Below the pieces are notes generated by a model. That model did no database searches. It was not told where the DNA came from and worked only from the letters and a program-made list of their open reading frames with translations. Shown piece after piece: positions 45,301 through 55,795 of a DNA stretch of 64,000 bases. Numbering within the stretch: the stretch's first letter is position 1; each line of letters begins with the position of its first letter. The position numbers were made by a program, and so were the translations under genes. Origin of the DNA: Peptococcaceae bacterium BRH_c4a (GTDB taxonomy: Bacteria > Bacillota > Desulfotomaculia > Desulfotomaculales > Desulfocucumaceae); the NCBI GenBank assembly GCA_000961585.1, contig LADN01000035.1:62001-126000 (forward strand), in the 5' to 3' direction.

Positions 45301-48108
45301 CTATGGCAGTACCCTTCGCAGGAACTGGCCGGTATATGAGGCCGGGCTGCCGGAAATCTCTTCCGGTGTTCCCGAGGCCACCAGGGCGCCTCCCCTGTGG
45401 CCCCCCTCGGGACCCAGGTCTATAACATGATCGGCTGTTTTGATAACATCCAGGTTGTGTTCTATTACTATCACGGTGTCCCCGGCGTCCACCAGCCTGT
45501 GCAGCACCCTCAGGAGCCTTTCAATATCATCCATGTGCAAACCGGTGGTGGGCTCGTCCAGAATATACACCGTTTTTCCGCTGGACCTCCGGGACAGCTC
45601 GGCGGCCAGCTTGACCCTCTGGGCCTCGCCGCCGGACAGCTCCGGCGCCGGCTGCCCCAGCCTTATATAGCCAAGCCCTACGTCCTGTAAGGTTTTCAGC
45701 TTTCGGTGTATCCTGGGCTGGTGCTGAAAGAACTCCACCGACTGATCCACCGTCATGCTCAAAACGTCCGATATATTTTTCCCCTTATACCTGACCTCCA
45801 GGGTCTCACGGTTATACCGGAGACCCTGGCACACCTCGCAGGGAACATAAACATCGGGCAGAAAGTGCATCTCTATTTTTATAATTCCATCTCCCTGGCA
45901 GGCCTCACAGCGGCCTCCCTTGACATTGAAGCTGAACCTCCCCAGTTTGTAACCCCTTACCCTGGACTCGGGTGTTTGGGCGAAGAGATCCCGTATGTCG
46001 TTGAAAACTCCGGTGTAGGTGGCCGGGTTTGACCTGGGGGTCCTCCCTATGGGCGACTGGTCCACCTCAATAACCTTGTCAATATTCTCAATGCCCCTTA
46101 TCTCGCGGCAGGCGCCGGGCTTTACCCTGGAGCCGTTCAGTGAAGAGGCCAGCTTTTTGTATAGTATCTCATTGACCAGGGTGCTCTTGCCTGATCCGGA
46201 AACCCCTGTGACGCAGACAAAAACATTCATGGGAAAATACACATCGATACTTTTCAGATTATTCTCCGAGGCACCCACAACCCAAAGCCCCTTCCCGTTG
46301 GGAGGGCGGCGGGTCCCGGGCACAGGTATACTCTTTTTACCGCTGAAATACTGCCCGGTTATGGAGTCCGGGTTGTTTATTATATCTGTGACGGTGCCGC
46401 TGGCCACCACCTCTCCGCCGTGGTCACCCGCCCCCGGCCCCATGTCTATGATGTAGTCGGCCTGCCGGATGGTGTCCTCATCGTGCTCCACCACTATTAA
46501 TGTATTGCCCACGTCCCTCAGCCTTACCAGTGTTTCCAAAAGCCTCCGGTTATCCCTCTGGTGCAGGCCGATACTGGGCTCATCCAGTATATACAGCACT
46601 CCCATAAGGCCGCTGCCAATCTGGGTGGCCAGGCGGATACGCTGGGCCTCACCCCCGGAAAGGGTCCCAGCCGCCCGGTTGAGAGTGAGGTAATCCAGCC
46701 CCACGTTGATCAGAAACCCCAGTCTCTCGTTAATTTCCTTCAAAATCTGCCTGCCTATCATCTTTTCCCGTTCAGTTAAATCCAGGTTCTGAAAGAAATT
46801 GAAGGACTCGGCCACCGGCATCCTGGAAACCTCATCGATGGACAGCCCCCCCATTTTGACTGAAAGGGACTCTGGCCGAAGGCGGGTGCCCTGGCATTGG
46901 GGGCAAAGCCTTGACCCCATGTACTGCTCGATTTCCCGGCGCATATACTCGGAACTGGTCTCCCGGTAACGCCTGGCCAGGTTGTTTATCACTCCCTCGA
47001 AGGGCATGTTATAGCTGTGGGTAAGCCCGCTGTTTCCGCTTAATACCACGCTGATACTTTCGGTTCCGGTTCCATGGAGAATCTTATCCAGGTCTTCCGG
47101 TTTCATTTTTTGTATCGGTGCGTCAAGGCTGAAGGAATACTTCCGGGCCACGGCCTCCAGAATTGAAAAGGAGTTCTGGCTCCTCATCCAGCCGTGAATG
47201 GCCCCTCCGTTTATGGATTTGCCCTTGTCCGGCATCAGCAAATCAGGATCGATCTCCTGCTTCACACCCAATCCTGTGCAGGTGGGGCAGGCCCCAAAGG
47301 GGTTGTTAAAGGAAAAAAGACGGGGGGCCAGCTCCGGAAGGCTGATACCGCAGTCCGGGCAGGCAAAATTCTCACTGAATACTGTCTCGTTGTCCCCAAC
47401 AGCCACCAGCACCAGCCCGGCGGCGTGCTTTAAAGAGGTTTCCAGTGAATCGGCCAGGCGCTTGGCTGATCCCGGCCGGACTATTATTCTGTCCACCACT
47501 ATTTCCACGGAGTGCTTTTTATTCTTTTCAAGTTTTATTTCCTCTGTAACTTCCCTCATTTCGCCGTCAACCCTAACCCTTACAAAGCCATTACGGCGAA
47601 TCTCTTCAAAGAGCCTGGTAAACTCCCCCTTTTTCCCCCGCACCACCGGGGCCATTACGGTAATCCTGGATCCCTCGGGGAGTTCAGCCAGGTGATCCAC
47701 CATCTGCTGAACGGTCTGCCTGCTTATGGGCTTTCCGCAACTGGGGCAGTGAGGCCTGCCCACCCTGGCGAACAGCAGCCGCAGGTAGTCATATATCTCG
47801 GTAACCGTTCCCACCGTGGATCGCGGATTGTGGGAGGTGGTCTTCTGGTCAATGGAAATGGCCGGCGAAAGCCCCTCAATATAATCAACATCGGGCTTGT
47901 CCATTTGTCCCAAAAACTGTCTGGCATAGGCCGAAAGGGATTCAACGTAGCGGCGCTGCCCCTCGGCGTAAATGGTGTCAAAGGCCAGGGATGACTTGCC
48001 CGACCCGGAAAGGCCGGTGATAACCACCAGTTTGTCCCTGGGAATCTCAATATCAATATTTTTCAGGTTATGGGCCCTGGCGCCCTTAATCACTATCTTG
48101 TCCTGCAT
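45301..48108 (-). CDS. uvrA: excinuclease ABC subunit A
   Basis: 935 aa, standard length. Two ABC ATPase modules: Walker [11 protein letters not shown] near the start and [12 protein letters not shown] in the second half, signatures [12 protein letters not shown] and [12 protein letters not shown]. Zinc-binding Cys sets include CPDCG, CPTC, CEAC and CEVC. It scans DNA for bulky lesions with UvrB. ATG follows GGAGGCGG. It lies away from uvrC (57.7 kb) and between yvcK and whiA, which is unusual. No uvrB in the window. Confidence 0.97.
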   Translation of the reverse strand: MQDKIVIKGARAHNLKNIDIEIPRDKLVVITGLSGSGKSSLAFDTIYAEGQRRYVESLSAYARQFLGQMDKPDVDYIEGLSPAISIDQKTTSHNPRSTVGTVTEIYDYLRLLFARVGRPHCPSCGKPISRQTVQQMVDHLAELPEGSRITVMAPVVRGKKGEFTRLFEEIRRNGFVRVRVDGEMREVTEEIKLEKNKKHSVEIVVDRIIVRPGSAKRLADSLETSLKHAAGLVLVAVGDNETVFSENFACPDCGISLPELAPRLFSFNNPFGACPTCTGLGVKQEIDPDLLMPDKGKSINGGAIHGWMRSQNSFSILEAVARKYSFSLDAPIQKMKPEDLDKILHGTGTESISVVLSGNSGLTHSYNMPFEGVINNLARRYRETSSEYMRREIEQYMGSRLCPQCQGTRLRPESLSVKMGGLSIDEVSRMPVAESFNFFQNLDLTEREKMIGRQILKEINERLGFLINVGLDYLTLNRAAGTLSGGEAQRIRLATQIGSGLMGVLYILDEPSIGLHQRDNRRLLETLVRLRDVGNTLIVVEHDEDTIRQADYIIDMGPGAGDHGGEVVASGTVTDIINNPDSITGQYFSGKKSIPVPGTRRPPNGKGLWVVGASENNLKSIDVYFPMNVFVCVTGVSGSGKSTLVNEILYKKLASSLNGSRVKPGACREIRGIENIDKVIEVDQSPIGRTPRSNPATYTGVFNDIRDLFAQTPESRVRGYKLGRFSFNVKGGRCEACQGDGIIKIEMHFLPDVYVPCEVCQGLRYNRETLEVRYKGKNISDVLSMTVDQSVEFFQHQPRIHRKLKTLQDVGLGYIRLGQPAPELSGGEAQRVKLAAELSRRSSGKTVYILDEPTTGLHMDDIERLLRVLHRLVDAGDTVIVIEHNLDVIKTADHVIDLGPEGGHRGGALVASGTPEEISGSPASYTGQFLRRVLP

Positions 48109-48177
48109 TGCCGCCTCCGCTGTTTTATGAATTATGGATAGCTTTTATAAGTATAACATATCATAAAGAGTCAACAG

Positions 48178-48206
48178 TGCGACAGCGGGAACCGTCCCCT
48201 GTCGCA
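48178..48206. repeat. TGCGACAG...CTGTCGCA hairpin, copy B
   Basis: Arms TGCGACAG and CTGTCGCA around CGGGAACCGTCCC, with another CCTGTCGCAC immediately after (48211-48220). Same unit as at 45255, bounding uvrA on the other side. Confidence 0.75.
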
Positions 48207-48237
48207 GTCACCTGTCGCACGGTGATCCAGCTTTGGG

Positions 48238-49515
48238 CTACTTTCTGTTCTTCAAAACCAACTTTAAAATGAGCCTTGCCAGCCTGTCGTGGTCGTGCCT
48301 TACCACGTCCCCCGGGGCCAGAAGAGGCTCAAGCACCGCCTTGAAGCCCATTCTTTCTATTTCCTTTGCGTCCGCTGTCACCGGAATAGCTCCTTCCTTA
48401 CTGTAGCGGTCCCGGAGCACCTTTGGAATACCCCCCCGATTTACCACAATAAAGTCCACAACCTTGCCGGCGTGGGACAGTATGGCCTTCACATGGGCGC
48501 TGGCAGTATATCCATCAGTTTCCCCCAGCTGGGTCATTATATTGCAAACATACATTTTGACCGCCCCAGATCTGGCAATTTCATCGGAAAACCCGGTTAC
48601 CATCAGGTTTGGAATTATGCTGGTATAAAGGCTGCCCGGGCCCAGCACAATGGCGTCGGCCTCGGCTATGGCCTGCAGCGCCTCGGGCAGCGGGAAGCAC
48701 TGGGCGGGCTCCAGAAAAATTTTTCTAATCCGCCTGCCATATTTGGGTATGTTTGACTCCCCGAAAACCACGGAGCCATCCGAATACTCCGCCCCCAGTG
48801 AAATATTCTCAAGGGTTGACGGCAGCACCTGCCCCCTTACGGCCAACACTCTGCTCATCCCCCTGATGGCCGGGTGGAATCCCCCGGCAAGGTCATTCAT
48901 GGCGGCTATGAGAAGATTTCCCAGGCTGTGCCCGGCCAGTTCGCCCACGGTAAACCTGTACTGCAGCAGTTGTTCCATAAGGGATTCCTTGTCGGCCAAG
49001 GCAACCAGGCAGTTTCTGATATCCCCGGGGGGGAGAATGCCCAGGTCGTCCCTTAACCTTCCGGAACTGCCCCCGTCATCGGCCACCGACACTATGGCCG
49101 TAATATTGCTGGTATATTTCTTTATTCCCCTCAGCAGCACAGAAAGGCCGGTGCCCCCGCCCACAACCACCACCCGGGGTCCCCGGTTGAGATACCGCCG
49201 GGTGTACAACACATCCACAAGACGGCCTCCATCTTCGGGCGCCAGGGTGAATACAATTGATCTAAACGCCCTTACCAATCCAATAACTATGGCTGAAGCT
49301 CCCAGCACAAAAAGGGCGACCGCTCCCGGAGGGGATGAAAGGGGGCCAAAGAAGCGTCCCCCCCACTCCAAAAGAAGGTTCCTGGACAGGGGCAGAAGAG
49401 ATCCCACCAGAAGAGAGGTGCCGGATATACTTAAAAAAGCCCCCAGGGCAGTAAGAATAAGCCACCTTTTGACATTAAGCCCGGGGTAAAACCACTTCAG
49501 CAATTTCATTGGCAT
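48238..49515 (-). CDS. yvcK: YvcK/CofD-like gluconeogenesis factor
   Basis: 425 aa. Two N-terminal membrane helices ([20 protein letters not shown] and a second near residues 60-80) anchor a CofD/YvcK fold. The fold contains [28 protein letters not shown] and [14 protein letters not shown]. In Bacillus YvcK is needed for growth on gluconeogenic carbon and for cell shape. Its start overlaps rapZ by ten bases. The membrane-anchored form is found in some clostridial relatives. Confidence 0.93.
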   Translation of the reverse strand: MPMKLLKWFYPGLNVKRWLILTALGAFLSISGTSLLVGSLLPLSRNLLLEWGGRFFGPLSSPPGAVALFVLGASAIVIGLVRAFRSIVFTLAPEDGGRLVDVLYTRRYLNRGPRVVVVGGGTGLSVLLRGIKKYTSNITAIVSVADDGGSSGRLRDDLGILPPGDIRNCLVALADKESLMEQLLQYRFTVGELAGHSLGNLLIAAMNDLAGGFHPAIRGMSRVLAVRGQVLPSTLENISLGAEYSDGSVVFGESNIPKYGRRIRKIFLEPAQCFPLPEALQAIAEADAIVLGPGSLYTSIIPNLMVTGFSDEIARSGAVKMYVCNIMTQLGETDGYTASAHVKAILSHAGKVVDFIVVNRGGIPKVLRDRYSKEGAIPVTADAKEIERMGFKAVLEPLLAPGDVVRHDHDRLARLILKLVLKNRK

Positions 49516-50387
49516 GACCCCGCCCTTTTTCCTATATCCCGGTGTTTTGTTCTTACATTGTATTTCCGGGCTTTCAGATAATCAGTCAGTTTGTTTGCCA
49601 GGGCCACTGAGCGGTGTACTCCTCCGGTGCAGCCAATGGCGATGGTAAGGGAGGTTTTTCCCTCCTTCATATACTGGGGTACCAAAAACTCCACAAAATT
49701 AAAGAATTTACTTACAAATTCCTCTGACACGGCGGAATTCATAACAAACTCCTGGACGTCCGGATCGTTTCCGGTCATTGGGCCTAAAACATCATCATAA
49801 TGAGGATTGGGAAGGAATCTTACATCGAACACCAGGTCACTGTCCATGGGCATGCCATATTTGTACCCAAAGGAAACCACAATAATCCTCAGGCTGGAAA
49901 CCGACGGACTGCCGCCGAACAGGTTGTTTATCTCCTCACGCAGCTGGCTGTTGCTCAGGTATGAGGTGTCAATGACCTTGTGGGCCTTTCCTCTTATATC
50001 CTGGAGACAACTTCTTTCCTCGTCTATCCAGTGCAGAACATCTCCGTCAGCCCCCAGCGGATGGCTGCGGCGGGTTTCCTTGAAACGGCGCAGGAGGGTT
50101 TCTCTGGATGCTTCCAGGAAAAGTATTTCATACCCTATATCCATGCTGTCCAAGTTACACAACACCCCGGAAAGGGAATTGAAAAACTCTCCCCCCCTTA
50201 TATCCACCACCAGGGCAATCTTATCCACATCTTTTTTGGACTGGGTGCAAAGCTCAACGAATCTTGGTATCAGGGTGGGGGGAAGGTTATCCACACAAAA
50301 AAATCCCAGGTCTTCCAGGCTGCGTACCGCCTGGGTTTTACCGGCCCCGGAAAGCCCGGTGACTATTACCAGCCTTTTTCTATTCAT
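49506..50387 (-). CDS. rapZ: RNase adapter RapZ / nucleotide-binding YvcJ
   Basis: 293 aa from ATG 50387, seven bases after GGAG; the longer frame to 50516 lacks a site. Walker A GLSGAGKT at residues 10-17, DNLPPTLIP, and the C-terminal block [16 protein letters not shown]. In Bacillus YvcJ hydrolyses GTP; in E. coli RapZ controls GlmZ. It is the first gene of rapZ-yvcK, normally followed by whiA. Confidence 0.95.
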   Translation of the reverse strand: MNRKRLVIVTGLSGAGKTQAVRSLEDLGFFCVDNLPPTLIPRFVELCTQSKKDVDKIALVVDIRGGEFFNSLSGVLCNLDSMDIGYEILFLEASRETLLRRFKETRRSHPLGADGDVLHWIDEERSCLQDIRGKAHKVIDTSYLSNSQLREEINNLFGGSPSVSSLRIIVVSFGYKYGMPMDSDLVFDVRFLPNPHYDDVLGPMTGNDPDVQEFVMNSAVSEEFVSKFFNFVEFLVPQYMKEGKTSLTIAIGCTGGVHRSVALANKLTDYLKARKYNVRTKHRDIGKRAGSCQ

Positions 50388-50524
50388 AATCAAGCTCCAT
50401 TCCAGCATTATCGTCTGCATAATAAATTCTATACTTTCAGCGCCTAAAAATCTATACCCGGCGAAATTTACCTGTGTAAGTTCACCGGGTAAGATTGATT
50501 TTGTATTACTGACCAAAGTATCCG

Positions 50525-51604
50525 TTATTGTTCTTTCGCCAGCTCGTTTTTAAGATAGTCGATGACCTCCACCGGGCCGGGGTCTATGCCGTAGAGAAAA
50601 GCCAGGTACAGGCTGGTGTAGTCGCCGCTGTAAATAAGGGAGTAAGTCCTGGCCAAAACGCCCCCGCCGCTGGCCCTGACATCGGTTATACCGGCCACTG
50701 CTTTGCTGATTATGTTCTTGGTTATTTCCATTCGCTTCTGAACTCTGGGGTGATCCATGTCGTCCCTCAATATAACCACGTGAACCTGCTTCAGAATAGC
50801 TTCCGGGTATCTGAATCCCACCAGCTCATTGTGGTTCAGCTCCGGGAAAGTATTCCAGTAGGCCGGCGCCTTGGCGTTTTCATTTATCTGGCCTTTCCAC
50901 CTCTGGGCCACCACCTCGGTGGTGCCGCCGGACCCCCAGATGACCGGTATCCTGTTATACAGCTTCAAGGCCATCTGCTTGGCAGGATTATTTTCCGCCG
51001 GCACCTCGGGCCTGAGGTTGCCATATAGTATTTTAAGGTGGTTGACCAGCTTTTCCACCTCATCGGCAATGCCTGTGAGAAAACCCAGTCTTTCCATCAC
51101 TCTCAGGGTGGGTATGAAAAGAAAACCAGACGCAGATCGCGGGGAAATGCCGCCGGGCACCGGAATTACCGTGACACCTTCCCCAGCGGCCATTTCGGCC
51201 AGCTTTCCTCCGGTGGTGACGGCAATTATGGTGGCGCCTCTTTTCCTGGCATCCTGATAAGCGCTGAGGGTTTCCTCGGTGTTTCCCGAATAGCTCACCG
51301 CAAAAACCAGTGTGTCCCTGCCCACAAATTCGGGCATGGTGTAGCCCCTGTTCACCAATACAGGAACAGAGCATTTATCATTGCAGTAAACCCTCAGCAG
51401 ATCCCCCCCAATGGCCGATCCTCCCAGGCCGGTTACCACCACGCTGGATATGGCGTCCACCGCCGGCAGGTCGATGGCTCTGGATAAATCCCAGCAGGCG
51501 GTGGTGCACTGGCTGGCCAAAGTGGTCAGGGAGGGGAACATCCCCTTGGTGTCCGCCTGGTACATGTACTCAAAATCATTCAATAGCTTTTCCTTTTCGA
51601 TCAT
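50525..51604 (-). CDS. bifunctional phosphoglucose/phosphomannose isomerase
   Basis: 359 aa from ATG 51604 behind GGGAGG; an upstream frame opening at 51655 would overlap the preceding gene. SIS-fold enzyme: [27 protein letters not shown] and [11 protein letters not shown] in the first domain, and [19 protein letters not shown] with the catalytic Glu-His region. The family converts glucose-6-P or mannose-6-P to fructose-6-P. It links the glycogen genes to glycolysis. Confidence 0.9.
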   Translation of the reverse strand: MIEKEKLLNDFEYMYQADTKGMFPSLTTLASQCTTACWDLSRAIDLPAVDAISSVVVTGLGGSAIGGDLLRVYCNDKCSVPVLVNRGYTMPEFVGRDTLVFAVSYSGNTEETLSAYQDARKRGATIIAVTTGGKLAEMAAGEGVTVIPVPGGISPRSASGFLFIPTLRVMERLGFLTGIADEVEKLVNHLKILYGNLRPEVPAENNPAKQMALKLYNRIPVIWGSGGTTEVVAQRWKGQINENAKAPAYWNTFPELNHNELVGFRYPEAILKQVHVVILRDDMDHPRVQKRMEITKNIISKAVAGITDVRASGGGVLARTYSLIYSGDYTSLYLAFLYGIDPGPVEVIDYLKNELAKEQ

Positions 51605-51632
51605 ATAATTAAAACCTCCCTTTTCGGTTCTT

Positions 51633-53654
51633 TTAATCATTAATGGCGAAATCACGGGACGGACCTTCTTCCAGAACCTCTTCCACGTAAGCCCTCAAAA
51701 CCTCGGCCACCCCCCAGGCCTGGGCAATACATCCCCTGGGCACAACCGGGTCGTTACCGTCAAATATTTCCGAAATATACCCCACCCCATGGTGGCGTAA
51801 ATGATCCCTGAAAGGATTGATAAACATCCCGGCCTGCTCCCTGGTGGCGGGAGAATAGCCGTATGCCTTACGGTATGCGGTGATGAAGGGTCCCATCAGC
51901 CAACTCCACACCGTTCCCTGGTGGTATGCCCCGTCCCTGCTGAACCTGTCCCCAATATAAACTCCCCTGTAATGAGGATCATAATACGACAGGCTGCGCA
52001 GCCCGTATGTGGCGTATAGCTCCTGCCATACACGGCGAAGGGCCTGCCGCGCCTTTGAGGGGGCCACCGGCGAGTAAGGCAGGGCCATGGCTATAACCTG
52101 GTTGGGCCTAAGCCGGGCGTCCCTCTCCTCCCCGTTTATGACGTCATACATGTAGCCCCCGTCCTCATACCAGAATTTCTCTTTAAAACTTTTCCCCACC
52201 TTTTCTGAAAGACCGGCGCAGGGAAGGGACTCCCCTGCTCTTTGGGCCAGCCGGTCCAGTATTTTAAGCGCGTTATGCCAGAGGGCGGCTATTTCCACCG
52301 GCTTGCCGTGCCTGGGGGTAACCACCCAGCGATCCACCTTGGCATCCATCCAGGTAAGCTGATGGTCCGGGGTTCCGGCCGATATAAGCCCGTCTTCGTC
52401 CATCCCTATTTGGTATTTGGTGCCCTTTATGTAGAAGTTGACTATTTCCTTCAGCGCCGGGTATATTTCTTTTAAAATAAAATCAAAATCACCGGTATAT
52501 TGTAAATATTTATAAACAGCGTGGAAATACCACAGGGAGGCGTCCACCGTGTTATACAGGGGCTCCCCGGGGGTGTCGGGAAACATGTTGGGTATCAGCC
52601 CTTCATTGCAGTAACGGGCGAAGGTCAAAAGAATCTCCCTGGCGTCTTCATACCTGCCGGTAACCAGGGTCAGTCCCGGAAGGGCAATCATGGTGTCCCT
52701 GCCCCAGTCGTTGAACCAGTGATAACCGGCAATGACGCTTTTGGTTTGGGTGGACCGCCTCCTTACCACAAAGGCGTCACAGGCCAGAGCCAGCCGGCAG
52801 GCAAAATCATCCCGGAGTCCGGACTGTTCAATCAGCCTGCGGTGGCGGCCCTTTTCGGAATCCAGCAATATATCAGCATTGATGCACCGTTTATCAATCT
52901 CTTCCTCTGTACTGGCAATAAAGTAAAAAACCTTCTCTTCCCTGGCGGCCAGGGGTATGACAAAATGACCGGGAACAAAATGATCTTCCACGGCATTCTC
53001 TCCCCGCTCCTGCTCCCCGGGATAAAACATCCCCTTAAACCAGCCCTCCCCCCGGTAAAAGTGGGATTTACCCCCGCAAACAATATTAAGGGGCGGCGCC
53101 TCGGGCACAGCTTTTACCGAAATGCCGGCCCCCTCCCGTATTTTAAGAGTTTCCGGGCGGAAATTGATCTGCCCCATGCTGCTGGTCCAGTGAAAATCCC
53201 TGCAGTTTAAAAGGGGGATCAGACGGAAGGTGGCCGGGGATGATCCGTTTATAATACTATACCGGATAACGGTGGTATTTTCACCGTACACCATAAATAT
53301 TGTCTTTTCAATGACCACATCCACGAAGCTGTATGTAAAGGTGGGAAACTTGCCCACCAGAGCTCTCTGCAAGTGTATAAATCCGAATTCCGTTACACCC
53401 CGGACGGTTTTATTACTGGTCAGATTGTAGGTCCGCCCGCCTGCCTCAAACCTTTCGTCCACCTTTGACAGCAGCATGGTCCTTCTCACCGGCGGAGCCA
53501 GGGAGGCCACCAGAAGGCCGTGATATTTCCGGGTATTGGCGCCGATTACCGTTGACGAGGCATATCCTCCGATGCCGTTTGTTACAAGCCATTCCTTCTG
53601 AATTCCCTGTTCAAATGTCGGCCAGTCCCCCTTACCCAGATTAATATCCTCCAC
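51633..53654 (-). CDS. glycogen debranching enzyme, amylo-alpha-1,6-glucosidase (GH133)
   Basis: 673 aa. The N-terminal GDE_N domain begins GIGGYASSTVIGANTRKYHG. The catalytic GH133 barrel has YHWFNDWGRDTMIALPGLTL, SAGTPDHQLTWMDAKVD and RDGAYHQGTVWSWLMGPF, covering the acidic active-site residues. It trims branch stubs so that phosphorylase (10.9 kb) can continue. Immediately upstream of the isomerase gene in the same direction. Confidence 0.94.
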   Translation of the reverse strand: MEDINLGKGDWPTFEQGIQKEWLVTNGIGGYASSTVIGANTRKYHGLLVASLAPPVRRTMLLSKVDERFEAGGRTYNLTSNKTVRGVTEFGFIHLQRALVGKFPTFTYSFVDVVIEKTIFMVYGENTTVIRYSIINGSSPATFRLIPLLNCRDFHWTSSMGQINFRPETLKIREGAGISVKAVPEAPPLNIVCGGKSHFYRGEGWFKGMFYPGEQERGENAVEDHFVPGHFVIPLAAREEKVFYFIASTEEEIDKRCINADILLDSEKGRHRRLIEQSGLRDDFACRLALACDAFVVRRRSTQTKSVIAGYHWFNDWGRDTMIALPGLTLVTGRYEDAREILLTFARYCNEGLIPNMFPDTPGEPLYNTVDASLWYFHAVYKYLQYTGDFDFILKEIYPALKEIVNFYIKGTKYQIGMDEDGLISAGTPDHQLTWMDAKVDRWVVTPRHGKPVEIAALWHNALKILDRLAQRAGESLPCAGLSEKVGKSFKEKFWYEDGGYMYDVINGEERDARLRPNQVIAMALPYSPVAPSKARQALRRVWQELYATYGLRSLSYYDPHYRGVYIGDRFSRDGAYHQGTVWSWLMGPFITAYRKAYGYSPATREQAGMFINPFRDHLRHHGVGYISEIFDGNDPVVPRGCIAQAWGVAEVLRAYVEEVLEEGPSRDFAIND

Positions 53655-53670
53655 GAACCAACCCTCCTTT

Positions 53671-53766
53671 TGAGAAGTGAGATGTGGGAAGTTAGATGTG
53701 GGATTAAGATGGAATTAGCTAAACTAATTCCTACAAGATCTAACCTCTCGCCTCTCACATCTCAAT
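53671..53766. repeat. inverted pair of 7-bp-period arrays with central hairpin
   Basis: Left arm in sevens: GAGAAGT, GAGATGT, GGGAAGT, TAGATGT, GGGATTA. Right arm: AGATCTA, ACCTCTC, GCCTCTC, ACATCTC, roughly the reverse complement of the left. Between them GGAATTAG (53711) pairs with CTAATTCC (53724). The whole could fold into one long imperfect hairpin between the ROK and debranching-enzyme genes. Confidence 0.75.
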
Positions 53767-53798
53767 ACAACTGCTATAATATTCAAAGACCTCCAATA

Positions 53799-54782
53799 TT
53801 ATTCACCTGGAATAACCATACCTGCCCCCTTCAGGGCCAGGGCCACGGCGCCCAGCAGGCCGGACCGGCCCTCCAGTCCCGCTCTCACTACCTTTACCTG
53901 CCCCAGGGAAGAACCCAGTGCCCTGGCCGACAGTTCCCTTTTCATGCTGTCCCACAGAACGCTGCCCGCTCCCAAAGCCCCTCCACCCAGAACAAGCCTG
54001 TCCGGGTTTATCAAGTTCACCATATTGGCCATGCCCATTCCCAAATAATCCCCGGCTGTGGAAATTATGCCGGTGGCCTCGGGGTCACCTGATGCCGAGG
54101 CCTTTGCCACCGACACCGCAGTGATATCACCTGGATTTCCTCCGGCCTCCCGCAGTATGGCCCTGCCCCTTCCGGCCGCCACCAGTTCCCTGGCCCTGGA
54201 GGCCATAGCGGTTCCGGAAGAAAGGGACTCCAGACAACCTCTCCTGCCGCAGCCGCAAAGGGGACCGTCGGGATCCAGCACCATGTGGCCCACCTCACCG
54301 GCGCCTCCCCCGGCCCCCCGGTAAATATGGCCGTCCAGTATAAGACCTGCCCCTATACCGGTACTGACGGTGACATACACCATATGCCTGGACCCGCGGC
54401 CAGCTCCGAAAAAATACTCTCCCAGGGCGGCCAGATTGGCGTCGTTATCCACATACACCGGCAGACCGGTGATCTGCTCCAGTTTTTCCCTTAGTGGAAT
54501 ATTATTCCAGCCAGAAAGGTTGGGCGATCTGAACACCACCCCTTTGACCGGATCCAGAGATCCCGGCGAGCCTATGCCAATGGCCGCCGGTCCGGCCACG
54601 CCCACCGGCGTCAGGTCCTTGACCTGATTATAAGTTTCCACTATCCTCCCGATTACTGCCTCCGGGCCATCCCCGGCCCCGGTGGGAATCCTGGCCTCAG
54701 CCACTATCCTGCCCAGGGAATCGGCCAGGGCGGTATATATTTTTGTTCCTCCCAGATCTATTCCCACCACGTACCGGTTCAA
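53799..54782 (-). CDS. ROK-family glucokinase
   Basis: 327 aa from TTG 54782, eight bases after GAGGA; the start follows the upstream phosphatase stop by two bases. ATPase motif VGIDLGGTKIYTALAD, catalytic VDNDANLAALGEY and zinc/ROK signature GHMVLDPDGPLCGCGRRGCL are present, and no N-terminal HTH, so it is a kinase rather than a repressor. It would phosphorylate glucose released by debranching. Confidence 0.9.
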   Translation of the reverse strand: MNRYVVGIDLGGTKIYTALADSLGRIVAEARIPTGAGDGPEAVIGRIVETYNQVKDLTPVGVAGPAAIGIGSPGSLDPVKGVVFRSPNLSGWNNIPLREKLEQITGLPVYVDNDANLAALGEYFFGAGRGSRHMVYVTVSTGIGAGLILDGHIYRGAGGGAGEVGHMVLDPDGPLCGCGRRGCLESLSSGTAMASRARELVAAGRGRAILREAGGNPGDITAVSVAKASASGDPEATGIISTAGDYLGMGMANMVNLINPDRLVLGGGALGAGSVLWDSMKRELSARALGSSLGQVKVVRAGLEGRSGLLGAVALALKGAGMVIPGE

Positions 54783-54786
54783 AAGA

Positions 54787-55605
54787 TTAATCCTCCTCGT
54801 TGAAAATGAATTTGCCAATTACCCTGGCCACACCCCCACAGGTGTTGGAACCGGTAATAAAGTCGGCCTGACTTTTCAACTCTTTTCCGGCATTGGCCAC
54901 CGCCACTCCCAGGCCGGCGTAGCCAATCATGTCCAGATCATTGCAGCCGTCCCCTACCGCAATAATATCCCCTGGATCAATGCCGTAATAACCCGCCACC
55001 GCTTCCAGCGCTCTTCCCTTGGTGGCCTCGGGATGCATGCACTCCAGAAAAATAGGCTTTGACTCGGTAATGTACAGTCTATCTCCAAAAAGATTTTTTG
55101 TTTCCTCCCCCAGCCTGTCAATGTTCTCTTCCGAAGACACAACCAGGATCTTGGCGGGATCCCGGCGCTGCTCCCTCAGATAGGTTATCAGGTTGCCCAC
55201 CGGGATGGGTTCAATTCCCGATATGGACTGGTAGATTTTGCTTTCCTCTGTGATTTTTTCAACCAGGAGTTGGTCGTCAATATATATGTTTATGTGGTAA
55301 CCCTTGGGCATTAGCCTTTCCAGCAATTCCAAGGCGGTATTCAAAGGAACCGGTCGGCTGTACAGCACCTCTTTGGCGCGGGGGAATTTGACCAGTGCCC
55401 CCTGATAAGTAATAAGGGGGGTATCCAGCCCCAGCTCCCGGCAATACGGCAGTGCCGACCGGTACATGCGTCCGGTGGCCAGCACCACTTTAACCCCTGC
55501 CCTTACCGCTCTGGCAATGGCCCCCCGGTCGGCGGGAGAAATTTTAAAACTATTGTCCAAAAGTGAATCATCAAGGTCTGTGGCCAGCATTTTATACTGA
55601 AGCAA
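54787..55605 (-). CDS. Cof-type HAD hydrolase (sugar phosphatase)
   Basis: 272 aa. HAD motif I MLATDLDDSLLD, motif II TGRMY, and the C-terminal motif IAVGDGCNDLDMIGYAG with a Cof-type cap. It is predicted to dephosphorylate sugar phosphates or FMN; substrate not determinable. It starts the HAD-ROK-debranching-isomerase gene run. Confidence 0.9.
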   Translation of the reverse strand: MLQYKMLATDLDDSLLDNSFKISPADRGAIARAVRAGVKVVLATGRMYRSALPYCRELGLDTPLITYQGALVKFPRAKEVLYSRPVPLNTALELLERLMPKGYHINIYIDDQLLVEKITEESKIYQSISGIEPIPVGNLITYLREQRRDPAKILVVSSEENIDRLGEETKNLFGDRLYITESKPIFLECMHPEATKGRALEAVAGYYGIDPGDIIAVGDGCNDLDMIGYAGLGVAVANAGKELKSQADFITGSNTCGGVARVIGKFIFNEED

Positions 55606-55647
55606 GTTGCATCCTCCTGGTGTAGGTTATTGGCAATAAGTTAAGTT

Positions 55648-55795
55648 GTTGGCTTTAAGCTTTAAGCTGTAAGCGGTAAGCTATATGCTGTACGCTGCTG
55701 GTTACTTTTGTAAGCCACTACCTATTACCTCTGAAAGGTTCTTCCCCTTTCGTACACTCCGGCAAGGCTTATATAGCTTACAGCTTAAAGCCAAC
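55648..55795. repeat. heptad array with distant inverted partner at the uvrC 3' end
   Basis: Units CTTTAAG, CTTTAAG, CTGTAAG, CGGTAAG, CTATATG, CTGTACG run from 55653 to 55694. GTTGGCTTTAAGC (55648-55660) is the exact reverse complement of GCTTAAAGCCAAC (55783-55795), which overlaps the uvrC stop. The pair encloses about 120 bp and could form a stem-loop in the transcript. Confidence 0.75.

Noticed and set aside
44686-45339. 217-codon rightward frame
   Set aside because: Antisense to the antitoxin and RHS fragment; its translation has no family features whereas the leftward frames do.
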